Of a stretch of 64,000 nt of DNA, positions 8,335 through 18,458 are shown in pieces; the first letter of the stretch is position 1; every line of letters begins with the position of its first letter. This stretch comes from Rhizobium jaguaris (GTDB lineage: Bacteria > Pseudomonadota > Alphaproteobacteria > Rhizobiales > Rhizobiaceae). Position numbers and translations under genes: made by a program. The stretch lies in NCBI RefSeq assembly GCF_003627755.1, contig NZ_CP032694.1:1727501-1791500 (forward strand), given 5' to 3'. The notes under the pieces were generated by a model, which was given only the letters and a program-made list of their open reading frames with translations, was not told the origin of the DNA and ran no database searches.

Positions 8335-9102
8335 TCAGCAGGTGGTCTTGCCGCAACTGCGGACATTGGCGATCTTCTGTTGGATGGCTTGGAGACCGAT
8401 CGCGCCGGAGATCGCCTCGTCACCGATGACATAGGCCGGCGTGCCGGTGACGTTGAGATCGGTGGCGAGCTGATAGGTGGCCTTTACCGAATCATTGTTC
8501 GGGCTCTTAGCCATTTCGGCGCGGATTGCCGCCTCGCTGACGCCAAGCGAGGTCGCGACTTCGATCGCGCTGTCTTCGGAGGCGCGGCCATCGGTGCCAA
8601 GCAGCGTGTGATGGAATTCGGCATATTTGTCCGGTGCCAGCTTGCGGAAAGCGTCGGAGACCCGGGATGCGGCAACGGAGTCCGGTCCGAGGATCGGGAA
8701 TTCCTTCAGCACGAAACGCACATTCGGGTCCTGCTTCAGCAGTGCGTCCATGTCGGGGAGTGCATGACGACAATAGGTGCAATTATAATCGAAGAACTCG
8801 ACGACAGTGACGTTGCCCTTTGGATTGCCGATCGTGACGTCATCCTTGGAATTGAAGATGGCGTCCTTGTTCTGGGCGACTGCCTGGGCAGATTGGGCGA
8901 GGCGCTGCTCATCCTGTTTCTTCTCAAGCGCCGCCTGCGCGTCCAAAAGAACTTCCGGATGCTCGACGAGATATTCTTTGATGAACTCCCCGAATTCCTT
9001 CTTCTGCTGGTCATCCAGTGCGGCCGCGGGCTGGACCATGGCGAGCGACGCGGCAATGGCGATCGCTGAGGCGGCCAGCAGGGTTTTGGAAAAAAGGGGC
9101 AT
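8335..9102 (-). CDS. DsbA-family periplasmic thiol:disulfide oxidoreductase
   Basis: This is an exported thioredoxin-fold protein of 255 residues. A Sec signal peptide is clear (KTLLAASAIAIAASLAM, cleavage near PAAA). Next comes a charged helical N-terminal segment seen in DsbA/DsbG/ScsC-like proteins, then the active site NCTYC (Cys108, Cys111) after VVEFFDY, and the cis-Pro loop TGTPAYVIG. It probably oxidises or isomerises disulfides in the periplasm. A further Cys pair lies at the C-terminus (RSCGKTTC). It is leftward like aroQ, with about 220 bases between them, so probably a separate unit. Confidence 0.92.
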   Translation of the reverse strand: MPLFSKTLLAASAIAIAASLAMVQPAAALDDQQKKEFGEFIKEYLVEHPEVLLDAQAALEKKQDEQRLAQSAQAVAQNKDAIFNSKDDVTIGNPKGNVTVVEFFDYNCTYCRHALPDMDALLKQDPNVRFVLKEFPILGPDSVAASRVSDAFRKLAPDKYAEFHHTLLGTDGRASEDSAIEVATSLGVSEAAIRAEMAKSPNNDSVKATYQLATDLNVTGTPAYVIGDEAISGAIGLQAIQQKIANVRSCGKTTC

Positions 9103-9307
9103 TGGGTCCTCGTTTGAGTAGGTGCTGAGACTCGTCGTCCGGTTCGGGATATCACCGTGAGGTTAAAATCCACAAATCTGTATCGGCAATTTACGGTGCA
9201 TGCTTATTTCCAGAAACAGGAATTTTCACGACAAAGCCGCAATCGCGGGATTGTGAACAGGCTAATATTGCGGCAATTGTCTGGTTCTAATCCGATCCGA
9301 GAAAGAA

Positions 9308-10471
9308 TTGACCTTGTTTTCCCTATCCAAACGCAGCGATGTCGAACCCTTCCACGCCATGGATGTACTGGCTGAGGCGACGCGGCGGCGTCAGGCGGGA
9401 CATGCCGTGATCTCGATGGCCGTTGGTCAGCCGTCGCATCCCACGCCGCAGGCAGCGCTTGCGGCGTCACGCGAAGCACTCGGTCACGGTCGCATCGGCT
9501 ACACGGACGCACTCGGCACGCTGGCGCTGAAACAAGCGCTTGCCGGTCATTACCAAGCTCGCCATGGGCTGACGATCGATCCCGCGCAGATCGCGATCAC
9601 CACCGGTTCGTCGGCCGGCTTCAACCTCGCCTTCCTGACGCTGTTTGACCCCGGCGACAGCGTCGCGATCGCCCGTCCCGGCTACCCAGCCTATCGCAAT
9701 ATTCTCGCTGCCCTCGGGCTCGACGTCCTCGAAGTGCCCGTCACGGCCGAGACGCAATTCACGTTGACGCCGGAAAGTCTGGAGGCGGCGCAAGCCGCGA
9801 GCGGCAAGCGACTGAAGGGCGTGCTGCTCGCAAGCCCCGCCAATCCGACCGGTACGGTGACGGGCAGGGCGGCTCTGAAGGCGCTCGCCGATTATTGCGC
9901 CGACCGCTCGATCGCCTTCATCTCCGACGAGATCTATCACGGCCTGACTTTCGTCGGCGAGGAGACGAGCGCGCTGGAGCTAACCGACCAAGCGATCGTC
10001 ATCAATTCCTTCTCGAAATATTATTGCATGACCGGCTGGCGTATCGGTTGGATGGTGCTGCCGGAGCGACTGGTGCGACCGATCGAGCGTGTCGCCCAGA
10101 GCCTCTATATCTCGGCGCCGGAACTCTCGCAGATTGCTGCCGCCGCGGCGCTCGGGGCGGGGGCCGAGTTGGACGTCTACCGCGAAAGCTATCGCCGCAA
10201 CCGCGATTTCCTGATGCGCCGTCTGCCAGAGATCGGCCTCTCCATCGCTTCGCCGATGGACGGCGCTTTCTACGCCTATGTCGATGTCAGCCGTTTCACC
10301 AACGACAGCATGGCTTTCGCCCGCAAGATGCTGGCCGAAATCAACGTGGCCGCCACACCCGGCCTCGACTTCGATCCAATCGAAGGACACCGCACGATGC
10401 GCATCTCCTATGCCGGCTCGAACGCTGAGATCGAGGAGGCGGTGCAACGCATGGCGGCGTGGCTGAAATAG
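9308..10471 (+). CDS. PLP-dependent aminotransferase, class I/II
   Basis: This is a 387-residue fold-type I aminotransferase. The PLP lysine is Lys237 in NSFSKYYCMTGWRIGW; other landmarks are TTGSSAGFNLAFL (phosphate-binding turn), SPANPTGTV, FISDEIYHGL (Asp and Tyr contacting PLP) and the C-terminal MRISYAGS with the carboxylate-binding Arg. The substrate is not readable; aspartate or aromatic amino acids are common for this clade. The start is a TTG at 9308 (a second TTG at 9314 is equally possible); no ATG is available before residue 18. It is divergent from the DsbA-like gene across a 205-base gap. Confidence 0.93.
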   Translation: MTLFSLSKRSDVEPFHAMDVLAEATRRRQAGHAVISMAVGQPSHPTPQAALAASREALGHGRIGYTDALGTLALKQALAGHYQARHGLTIDPAQIAITTGSSAGFNLAFLTLFDPGDSVAIARPGYPAYRNILAALGLDVLEVPVTAETQFTLTPESLEAAQAASGKRLKGVLLASPANPTGTVTGRAALKALADYCADRSIAFISDEIYHGLTFVGEETSALELTDQAIVINSFSKYYCMTGWRIGWMVLPERLVRPIERVAQSLYISAPELSQIAAAAALGAGAELDVYRESYRRNRDFLMRRLPEIGLSIASPMDGAFYAYVDVSRFTNDSMAFARKMLAEINVAATPGLDFDPIEGHRTMRISYAGSNAEIEEAVQRMAAWLK

Positions 10472-10798
10472 ACTCATAGGATCGGTGGGCGAGCCTCGAA
10501 GGACGAGGGCGGATGTGAGAGACAATCCGTCACGGCAACACATTCGGCTACATTGCTGTAACCGGCATCAATCAGCCGCCGCATTACTTGGATCACGTAT
10601 CTGCCACTCACATTCCTGATCTCACCAAGAGATGTTCTTGTCGCTATTGGTCTCCTTGCCCCTCGCCGAAACTCGCGAGGAGGATGAACCATCGAAGAAT
10701 GTCGATCATCGACTACGCGCGCTTGTGATCGTCCCAAACAAAAATCCGGCCGCGTTGCCACGGCCGGATTTTGTTTATTTCGTTCCAAACAGCAGCGT
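10472..10798. other. intergenic region between the aminotransferase and rne 3' ends
   Basis: This is a 327-base convergent spacer. Its right end carries the rne terminator hairpin. The segment GGCGAGCCTCGAAGGACGAG at about 10487-10506 resembles fragments of repeats common between rhizobial genes, an identification from memory. No credible gene is seen on either strand. Confidence 0.45.
10741..10772 (-). terminator. rho-independent terminator of rne
   Basis: Arms AAAATCCGGCCG (10741-10752) and CGGCCGGATTTT (10761-10772) are a perfect 12-base inverted repeat with an 8-base loop, GC-rich at the loop side and ending in a U run on either strand. It lies 26 bases past the rne stop, so it fits termination of rne and could also stop read-through from the aminotransferase. 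Confidence 0.85.
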
Positions 10799-13705
10799 TC
10801 AGAAGAAACCGCGGCGTTGCCACCAACCGGCCTTCTTCGGCTTGGTCGGCTCGCCATCGGGCTCGCCGCCTTCGCTGGTGCGGGTGGATCTGACCACCGG
10901 CTCGGAGGAGGAGACGTTCGACTCACGGTTGGCGCGTACCGGCTTGCCCTCGGCTTCGATCACCTGGCGCTCCGCTGCGGCTACCGGTTCGACGGCAGCG
11001 TCGAGATCGGTGGCGATTTCGGCAACTGTTTGGGCCCCCGCGCCAACTGCGGGCACCTCTTCGGCGGCCGGCGCTTCGATGGGTGATGCTTCGGCTTTCG
11101 GCTTGCGACGGCTGCGGCTCTTGGTGGGCTTCACCTCTTCGGCGACGACGGCCGCGGTTTCGACCGCTGCCATAGCCGGCTGGCTTTCGACGGCGGCTTC
11201 ACCTTCAGCGACAGCGATGTCGGCGACGGTCACAGCGGCGTCTTCTTCGCCCTCATTCTCATCGTCAGCGCCTTCGTCATAATCGGCTGCTTCACCGCCG
11301 GCGGCCAATTCATTGCCTTCACCGTCGCGATTGCGGCGGCCGCCACGCTTGCCGCGACGGCGGCGCTTGCGCTTCTGCTGGCCATCCTCGGCGGACACGG
11401 CAGAGACTTCGCTGCTGCCATTGTCGTCTTCGTCGCCTTCATCCGCGTCCTCGCTTCCATCCTCTCCGGATGCATCGGTGGACTCGGAAGCAGCTTCTAC
11501 CTGGGTGTCGCTGCCGCGGCCGCGACGGCGGCGACGGCGCTTGCGCTTGCGGCCGCCCTCATTGCTTTCGGAGCGGGCGACGGGCTGCTGCTCGACGCCA
11601 GCGGCCTTTTCTTCGAGTTCTTCGTCTTCGTCCTCGTCGGCTTCGATGACGATATCGTCGTCTTCATCCTCCGGAATGGCAGCGAAGTTGAACAGAGATT
11701 CAATCTTCACCGGATTTTCCACCGGCTCGCCGCGGTCGATCGCAAAATGCTGAGTACCGACGGCATTGTCCGCGTCGATGACGATGGAGACGCCGAAGCG
11801 GTTTTCGTAATCGACGATCGTCTGACGCTTGTGGTTGAGCAGGTAGAGCGCGATGTCCGGCGTCGTGCGCACGGTGATATCGTGCGTCGTGTTCTTCAGC
11901 AGATATTCCTCGATGCCGCGCAAAACATGCAGCGCAACGGAGGACTGTGAACGCACATGGCCGGTACCGCCGCAATGCGAGCAGATCTGCGTCGTGCTTT
12001 CGAGAACCGAAGCGCGGATGCGCTGGCGCGACATTTCGAGAAGGCCGAAATGCGAAATGCGGCCGACTTGGATGCGGGCGCGATCGTTCTTCAGGCACTC
12101 CTTCAGCTTCTTCTCGACGGCGCGGTTGTTGCGCTTTTCTTCCATGTCGATGAAGTCGATGACGATCAGGCCGGCAAGGTCGCGCAGGCGCAGTTGCCGC
12201 GCAATTTCTTCCGCCGCTTCCAGGTTGGTCTGGAGTGCTGTGTCTTCGATCGAGTGCTCGCGCGTCGACCGACCGGAGTTAACGTCGATCGAAACCAGCG
12301 CTTCCGTCTGGTTCATGATCAGATAGCCGCCAGAGCGCAAGGTCACTTGCGGCTGCAGCATGCGGTCCAGCTGCGCCTCGATGCCGGAACGCGAGAAGAT
12401 CGGGTGAATGTCGCGATAAGGCTGAACCACCTTGGCGTGGCTCGGCATCAGCATCTTCATGAAGTCTTTCGCTTCACGATAGCCTTCTTCGCCGGCAACG
12501 ATGATTTCGCTGATGTCCTTGTTGTAGAGGTCACGGATCGACCGCTTGATCAGGCTGCCTTCCTCGTAGACGAGGCAGGGAGCGGTCGAAGCAAGCGTCA
12601 GCGTGCGGACGTTTTCCCACAGACGCATCAGATATTCGAAATCGCGCTTGACTTCGACCTTGGTGCGATTGGCGCCAGCGGTGCGCAGGATGACGCCCAT
12701 GCCTTGCGGCACTTCGAGCATCTTGGCGATTTCCTTGAGGCGCTTGCGGTCCTGCGGATTGGTGATCTTGCGGGAGATGCCGCCCCCGCGCGCCGTGTTT
12801 GGCATCAGAACCGAGTAGCGGCCTGCGAGCGAGAGATAGGTGGTGAGCGCTGCACCCTTGTTGCCGCGCTCTTCCTTGGCCACCTGCACCAGCAAAATCT
12901 GGCGGCGCTTGATGACTTCCTGGATACGGTACTGTTTGCGCGGCTTGCGCTGGGTACGATCAGGAACCTCTTCCATCGCATCTTCGGCGCCGACGGATTC
13001 GATCACTTCTTCTTCCTGGTCGTGATCATCGTCGTCGTCATCGTCGTGACGGCGCTTGGAAACGTCGACGTCTTCGGAAATCGAATCGGTTTCGACCATC
13101 GCGGCCATTTCGCCGGACGGGCCTTCTTCCTCTTCGCTGGGAGCGTCGACGGTTGCCGTCGCTTCGACTGCCGGCGCCTCTTCGGCGGAAGCTTCCGCAA
13201 CCACTTTTTTGCGGCTGCGGCGCGGCTTGGGCTTCTTTGCCGGAGTTTCTTCCTCGGCGGGAGCTGCTACCTCAAGGGCGGGGGCTTCTTCTGCAGCCGC
13301 TTCTTCCGTGACGGCGACTTCAGCCTCATCCTTGTGGACGATGCCGATGTCGGGCTGTTCCTGTTGGGAAAGATCGAGCGCGGTTTCGACGTGTTCGACG
13401 TCGTCGTCGCGGCGATGTTCTTCGGCTTCCGCTTTCAGGAGCGCCTGCCGGTCGGCCAGTGGGATCTGGTAGTAGTCGGGATGAATTTCGGCAAAGGCCA
13501 GGAAACCGTGCCGGTTGCCGCCGTAATCCACGAAGGCGGCCTGCAGCGAGGGCTCAACCCTCGTTACCTTGGCGAGATAGATGTTGCCGCGGATCTGCTT
13601 CTTGTGCTGCGACTCGAAGTCAAATTCTTCTATGCGGTTCCCGCGAACGACAACAACACGCGTCTCTTCCTCGTGAGACGCATCGATAAGCATTTTGTCT
13701 GCCAT
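10799..13705 (-). CDS. rne: ribonuclease E
   Basis: RNase E is the membrane-associated endonuclease that starts decay of most mRNAs and matures rRNA and tRNA; it also scaffolds the degradosome. ATG 13705 gives the usual MADKMLIDASHEEETRVVV start and 968 residues. The S1 domain (about 38-75 and 268-305) is interrupted by a roughly 155-residue acidic, Ala/Glu/Asp-rich insertion (about 100-255). Catalytic Asp474 (SIDVNSG) and Asp517 (IVIDFIDM) are present, as is the zinc-link CSHC (Cys575, Cys578). After about residue 690 the tail is disordered, with KRKRRRRRRGR-type basic patches likely to bind RNA. The tail ends in WWQRRGFF. Confidence 0.96.
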   Translation of the reverse strand: MADKMLIDASHEEETRVVVVRGNRIEEFDFESQHKKQIRGNIYLAKVTRVEPSLQAAFVDYGGNRHGFLAFAEIHPDYYQIPLADRQALLKAEAEEHRRDDDVEHVETALDLSQQEQPDIGIVHKDEAEVAVTEEAAAEEAPALEVAAPAEEETPAKKPKPRRSRKKVVAEASAEEAPAVEATATVDAPSEEEEGPSGEMAAMVETDSISEDVDVSKRRHDDDDDDDHDQEEEVIESVGAEDAMEEVPDRTQRKPRKQYRIQEVIKRRQILLVQVAKEERGNKGAALTTYLSLAGRYSVLMPNTARGGGISRKITNPQDRKRLKEIAKMLEVPQGMGVILRTAGANRTKVEVKRDFEYLMRLWENVRTLTLASTAPCLVYEEGSLIKRSIRDLYNKDISEIIVAGEEGYREAKDFMKMLMPSHAKVVQPYRDIHPIFSRSGIEAQLDRMLQPQVTLRSGGYLIMNQTEALVSIDVNSGRSTREHSIEDTALQTNLEAAEEIARQLRLRDLAGLIVIDFIDMEEKRNNRAVEKKLKECLKNDRARIQVGRISHFGLLEMSRQRIRASVLESTTQICSHCGGTGHVRSQSSVALHVLRGIEEYLLKNTTHDITVRTTPDIALYLLNHKRQTIVDYENRFGVSIVIDADNAVGTQHFAIDRGEPVENPVKIESLFNFAAIPEDEDDDIVIEADEDEDEELEEKAAGVEQQPVARSESNEGGRKRKRRRRRRGRGSDTQVEAASESTDASGEDGSEDADEGDEDDNGSSEVSAVSAEDGQQKRKRRRRGKRGGRRNRDGEGNELAAGGEAADYDEGADDENEGEEDAAVTVADIAVAEGEAAVESQPAMAAVETAAVVAEEVKPTKSRSRRKPKAEASPIEAPAAEEVPAVGAGAQTVAEIATDLDAAVEPVAAAERQVIEAEGKPVRANRESNVSSSEPVVRSTRTSEGGEPDGEPTKPKKAGWWQRRGFF

Positions 13706-14337
13706 GAAAGCTGTGCTCCTCGGCGCCGCCATGCGGAAAGGGGCCGGCCTGTCGCTAAGACAGGCTGGATGCAATCCGCCATTGCTGCACCGGATAATAA
13801 AAGTCGCGATTGGTTGTTTTGCGATGACAACAGCCAGACAGCGGCCGGGACATCAGTTCCCCGGGGTCTGTTCACTTCCTGAAAAAGCTGCTGCGGTACC
13901 ATCCGTAACCAAACGAGATCGACAATGCCTTAGACCCATCAACCGGGTCCGATGAATGTGCTCTCTAAAGAGCGTTTGGTGGCTCTCCACCGATGAACTT
14001 CCCGTGCAAAAACCGGAAATTCAGATATCCACTATGGGAGCAGAAGCACCGGAGACGGCGGATGACGGCCGCTTATGGCGCCTATTACTCGAGGCGGCTG
14101 CCTTTGCGGCGACTCTATCCCGTCAACACTTCTACCCTCATATTCGTTGTATGTTTTATCTGTCACAATAGCAAGGGGAAAGCCAAGTATGCCATAATAT
14201 TGATGGATTCGTCGTGTGATGAAGATGCGGGGACGGCGTTTCCGATTCTTCTCCCGGCGCGCCATCACATCGGCACTATCGCATCACCATTGGTTTTCCC
14301 GTTATTTTTGGACTTCAAAAACTACGTTGAAATCGAT
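13706..14337. other. divergent rne-amiC intergenic region
   Basis: This 632-base spacer lies between two genes that read away from each other. It should contain the rne promoter and a long 5' leader, where RNase E autoregulation acts in other bacteria, plus the amiC promoter. A frame continuous with amiC opens at 13993, but it lacks protein-like composition until 14338. I find no convincing -35/-10 pair, tRNA or terminator. Confidence 0.5.
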
Positions 14338-15606
14338 ATGGGGCGCAGTGAGCAGTTGTTAAAGGGATTGCGGCATGCGACGGAGAACAGCGTGAGGGCT
14401 TTGCGAATTGCAGCAGCGGCCCTCGCAGTGACGGCTCTTTCAATCCTTTCGCCGCTTGTGACGGCAATGGCCGCCGCCGATCCCTTGCTCGCCTATGGTG
14501 CGCGTATTGCCGGCGACGATGCCCGCACCCGAATCGTCATCGATATGGATCGCGAGCCGACGTTCTCGGTCCATTATCTCGACAACCCCGTGCGCGTTGT
14601 CATCGATCTTCCGGCAACGGCTTTTGGCTTTCCGGCCGCTGATCTGAAGCCGGTCGGCCTCTTCAAGGATATACGCTACGGCACCATGGATGAGGACAGT
14701 GCCCGCATCGTGCTGACGGCGGCAAAGCCCGTGAAACTGGTCATGGCCAAGGTGCAGCCCGACGAAAGCGGTAAGGGGCATCGCCTCGTACTCGACGCCG
14801 AGATGCTGCCTGCCGAGCAATTTGCGGAGCTGATCAAGCAGCAGAGCTGGACCAACGATGACACCGCAAAGGATGTAGGTCCGGTGGCGCCGATGGAAAA
14901 GGCCGATCCAGGCTCCTTTCTCGTGGCTGTCGACGCCGGTCATGGCGGTATCGACGCTGGCGCGACGGCAAGCGACGGGGTCACGCAGGAAAAGGAAATT
15001 ACGCTCACCTTCGCCAAGCTCCTGGCTGACAAGCTGAATGCCCAGCCCGGCGTCAAGGCCTTTCTGACCCGCGACAAGGACGAATATCTGTCGTTGTCAC
15101 AGCGGGTGACCATCGCTCGACAGAACCATGCCACGCTGTTCATCTCGCTGCATGCCGACACGCTGAAGCAAAAGGACATCCGAGGCGCCACTGTCTACAC
15201 GATCTCCGACAAGGCCTCCGATAAGCTCGCAGGCGAAGTTGCCGATCGCGAAAACAATTCCGATCAGCTCGCTGGTGCGGACACGCAGACCCAGCCCGCT
15301 GCCGTCGCCGATATTCTGATGGATTTGACGCGGCGCGAGACCCAGGCTTTTTCCATATCGCTGGCGCAGGACGTGTTGACCTCGTTCAACGGCCAGATCT
15401 CCATGATCAACAATCCGCATCGCCATGCCGGCTTCCGCGTGCTGCAAGCACCCGACGTTCCATCGATTTTGCTCGAACTTGGCTTCCTTTCGAACAAGGA
15501 TGATGAGAAGCTGTTGCTCGATCCTGATTGGCGGCAGAAATTGGCCGACCGGCTGACCGAGGCCGTGAAACAATATCGCGTTTCGACCATTGCGAACGGC
15601 GGGTGA
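14338..15606 (+). CDS. amiC: N-acetylmuramoyl-L-alanine amidase
   Basis: This is a periplasmic amidase that cuts the bond between muramic acid and the stem peptide, used to split daughter-cell peptidoglycan. It has 422 residues from ATG 14338, chosen because it directly precedes a signal peptide (IAAAALAVTALSILSPLV). An AMIN domain (about 45-150) follows, which localises such enzymes to the division site. The C-terminal zinc amidase_3 domain shows VAVDAGHGGIDAGA, EKEITL, LFISLHADTL and the late LLELGFLSN glutamate. GTG 14392 is an alternative start. mrcA follows 260 bases later in the same direction, giving a wall-remodelling pair. Confidence 0.94.
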   Translation: MGRSEQLLKGLRHATENSVRALRIAAAALAVTALSILSPLVTAMAAADPLLAYGARIAGDDARTRIVIDMDREPTFSVHYLDNPVRVVIDLPATAFGFPAADLKPVGLFKDIRYGTMDEDSARIVLTAAKPVKLVMAKVQPDESGKGHRLVLDAEMLPAEQFAELIKQQSWTNDDTAKDVGPVAPMEKADPGSFLVAVDAGHGGIDAGATASDGVTQEKEITLTFAKLLADKLNAQPGVKAFLTRDKDEYLSLSQRVTIARQNHATLFISLHADTLKQKDIRGATVYTISDKASDKLAGEVADRENNSDQLAGADTQTQPAAVADILMDLTRRETQAFSISLAQDVLTSFNGQISMINNPHRHAGFRVLQAPDVPSILLELGFLSNKDDEKLLLDPDWRQKLADRLTEAVKQYRVSTIANGG

Positions 15607-15866
15607 GGCAAGGGAGATGGGCGCCGTTCGTGTCTTCCATGTAACAGCGATTGCTTATAGGCAGGAACGAAGTGAGGAATACTGGCGGCGGGCCCTATTT
15701 TGCTCACATTCGCGCCGTTACAGCAAAGTATTGTTTGCCCGCAGGCGGCATGCACGGCTTTGTGCCGTTGCCGTCTTGCATTAACACCGTGAGCGTGCAA
15801 AACGCCCGTGAATGTGCGATGGTCTCGCGCACGCGCCGCATGAAGAAGAAGCACCGGTAGCATCAT

Positions 15867-18332
15867 ATGGTCAGACTGATTGGATATTTCTTTGGGCTGG
15901 GCTGCATCCTGTTCCTGGGTGCGGCTGCGGCTGCGGCTATTTATCTGAGCGTCGTCTCCAAAGATCTGCCCGACTACGAGGTTCTCGCGAAATATGCGCC
16001 GCCGGTGACGACCCGCATTCATGCCGGCAACGGTGCGCTGATGAAGGAATATTCGCGGGAAAACCGCCTGTTCCTGCCGATCCAGGCCATTCCCGACCGC
16101 GTCAAGGCCGCTTTCCTCTCAGCAGAAGATAAGAATTTCTATAATCATCCCGGTGTCGATGTCGGTGGCCTGATGCGCGCCGTCGCCGTCAACCTCCAGA
16201 ACATCGGTTCTGGCCGCAAGTTTGTCGGCGCATCGACCATCACGCAGCAGGTCGCCAAGAATTTCCTGCTTTCAGCCGACCAGACCTTCGACCGCAAGAT
16301 CAAGGAAGCGATCCTCTCCTTCCGCATCGAGCAGACCTACAGCAAGGACAAGATCCTCGAACTCTATCTCAACGAGATTTATTTCGGCCTCAATTCCTAT
16401 GGTATCGCCGGTGCTGCGCTCACCTATTTCGACAAGTCGGTGAATGAGCTGACCATTGCCGATTCGGCCTATCTCGCTTCGCTGCCGAAGGGTCCGTCCA
16501 ACTATAATCCGTTCCGCCATGCCGACGCCGCGATGACCCGCCGCAACTGGGTTATCGACCGCATGGTCGAGAACGGCTATGTCAGCCAAAGCGACGGCGA
16601 GGACGCCAAGAAGCAGCCGCTCGGCGTCGTGCCGCCGAAGAACGGCCCGTCGCTTTTCGCCTCGGATTATTTTTCCGAAGAAGTTCGCCGCCAGTTGATC
16701 GACCAATACGGCGAGAAGATGCTTTATGAGGGCGGACTTTCGGTACGCACCTCGCTCGATCCGCAAATGCAACTGGAAGCGCGTAAGGCACTGCAGGACG
16801 GTCTCGTCGACTATGACGAGCGCCGCGGCTTCCACGGCCCGATCAAGCAGATCGCGACCTCGCAGGACTGGGGTCCGGAGCTCGCCAAGATTCCCACGTT
16901 GAGCGATGTGCCGGAATGGCAGTTGGCCGTCGTGCTCTCGGTCTCCGACCAGACGGTCGATATCGGCCTGCAGCCGGATGTCGACGCCGCCGGCAAGGTC
17001 GCAGGTGACCGCAAGCGTGGTACGATCGCCGCCGCCGACATGCGCTGGGCCTATCGCTCGGCCAATGCCGGCAAGACGGCGAAATCGCCGAGCGGGGTGC
17101 TGAACGCTGGTGATGTGATCTACGTCCAGAAGACCGGCGATGCCGATTCCAGCACCTATCGCCTGCGCCAGCCTCCGAAGGTCCAAGGTGGCCTCGTCGC
17201 GATGGACCCGCATACCGGCCGCGTGCTCGCCATGGTCGGCGGTTTCTCCTATGCGCAATCGGAGTTCAACCGCGCCACCCAGGCAAAGCGCCAGCCGGGT
17301 TCGTCCTTCAAGCCCTTTGTTTACGCCGCGGCCATGGACAATGGCTATACGCCGGCTTCGGTCATTCTCGACGATCCGCTCCAGATCACGCTCAGCAACG
17401 GGCAGGTGTGGAAGCCGGAGAACTATGAAGGCGAGGGCGGCGGTGCCCATACGCTGCGCTTCGCCATCGAGCATTCGCGCAACCTGATGACGGTGCGTCT
17501 CGCCGCCGATATGGGCATGCCGCTGGTCGCCGAATATGCCGAACGCTTCGGTATCTACGACCATATGAATCCAGTGCTTGCCATGGCGCTTGGCGCCGGC
17601 GAGACGACGGTGCTGCGCATGGTTTCCGCCTACTCGGTCATCGCCAATGGCGGCAAGCAGATCAAGCCGACATTGATCGACCGCATTCAGGACCGTTACG
17701 GCGCGACCATCTTCAAGCACGAGGAACGTGTCTGCGACACCTGTAATTTCGGCGACTGGCAGAACCAGGATGAGCCCGTCATCGCCGACAATCGCGAGCA
17801 GGTGCTTGATCCGATGACTGCGTATCAGGTCACGTCGATGATGCAGGGCGTCGTCATCCGAGGCACGGCAGCCGGCAAGGTGAAGCTTAATACCGATGTC
17901 GCCGGCAAGACCGGCACGACCAATGATGAGAAGGATGCCTGGTTCGTCGGCTTTACGCCGAGCCTCGTCGCCGGCCTCTACATCGGCTACGACACGCCCA
18001 ATACACTCGGCCGCGGCGCGACCGGCGGCTCGATCGCCGCGCCGATCTTCAATGAGTTCATGCAGGCTGCCACCAAGGATCAGCCGCCGCAGAAGTTCCA
18101 GGTCCCGGCAGGCATGAACATGATGGCCGTCAACCGCGCGACCGGCATGGCCGCGCAGCCCGGTGATCCAGACGCCATCATGGAGGCTTTTAAGCCCGGT
18201 ACCGGCCCGGCCACGACCTACACGGTCATCGGCGGTGGCGATGCGTCGGCGCAGGTCGCGCCCGAGGAAATTCTGAAGACCTCGCCGCAGGCCAACCAGG
18301 CGGTCACGTCAGGTGCGGGCGGCCTCTTCTGA
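15867..18332 (+). CDS. mrcA: penicillin-binding protein 1A, bifunctional class A PBP
   Basis: This is an inner-membrane peptidoglycan synthase that polymerises glycan strands and cross-links their peptides. It has 821 residues: a transmembrane anchor at about 5-28, then the GT51 transglycosylase with EDKNFYNHPGVD (catalytic Glu87) and GASTITQQVAKN. After an OB-like insert (about 320-440) comes the transpeptidase with SSFK (479-482, nucleophile Ser479), SRN (537-539) and KTGTTNDEKDAW (681-). It starts at ATG 15867. The tail after about 745 is Ala/Gly/Pro-rich and probably disordered. It lies between amiC and prfB in one direction. Confidence 0.97.
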   Translation: MVRLIGYFFGLGCILFLGAAAAAAIYLSVVSKDLPDYEVLAKYAPPVTTRIHAGNGALMKEYSRENRLFLPIQAIPDRVKAAFLSAEDKNFYNHPGVDVGGLMRAVAVNLQNIGSGRKFVGASTITQQVAKNFLLSADQTFDRKIKEAILSFRIEQTYSKDKILELYLNEIYFGLNSYGIAGAALTYFDKSVNELTIADSAYLASLPKGPSNYNPFRHADAAMTRRNWVIDRMVENGYVSQSDGEDAKKQPLGVVPPKNGPSLFASDYFSEEVRRQLIDQYGEKMLYEGGLSVRTSLDPQMQLEARKALQDGLVDYDERRGFHGPIKQIATSQDWGPELAKIPTLSDVPEWQLAVVLSVSDQTVDIGLQPDVDAAGKVAGDRKRGTIAAADMRWAYRSANAGKTAKSPSGVLNAGDVIYVQKTGDADSSTYRLRQPPKVQGGLVAMDPHTGRVLAMVGGFSYAQSEFNRATQAKRQPGSSFKPFVYAAAMDNGYTPASVILDDPLQITLSNGQVWKPENYEGEGGGAHTLRFAIEHSRNLMTVRLAADMGMPLVAEYAERFGIYDHMNPVLAMALGAGETTVLRMVSAYSVIANGGKQIKPTLIDRIQDRYGATIFKHEERVCDTCNFGDWQNQDEPVIADNREQVLDPMTAYQVTSMMQGVVIRGTAAGKVKLNTDVAGKTGTTNDEKDAWFVGFTPSLVAGLYIGYDTPNTLGRGATGGSIAAPIFNEFMQAATKDQPPQKFQVPAGMNMMAVNRATGMAAQPGDPDAIMEAFKPGTGPATTYTVIGGGDASAQVAPEEILKTSPQANQAVTSGAGGLF

Positions 18333-18458
18333 TCTCATCGGATTTCTCCAATGATCTTGCCGCGGGGCTTTACACTCGCGGCATGTGTAACTATGTCACC
18401 AGCACTCTTTGAATCGAACAGTCGTTCATAGCGAACGGCCGAATAAAGAAGCGGGAAT

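Noticed and set aside
11957..13882. A 641-codon frame antisense to rne
   Set aside because: It is a shadow frame; the sense strand carries all RNase E motifs.
13993..14337. An N-terminal extension of amiC
   Set aside because: It would place 115 atypical residues before the signal peptide, and composition is not protein-like.
16272..17720. A 482-codon frame antisense to mrcA
   Set aside because: The sense strand has complete transglycosylase and transpeptidase motifs; the antisense frame has none.
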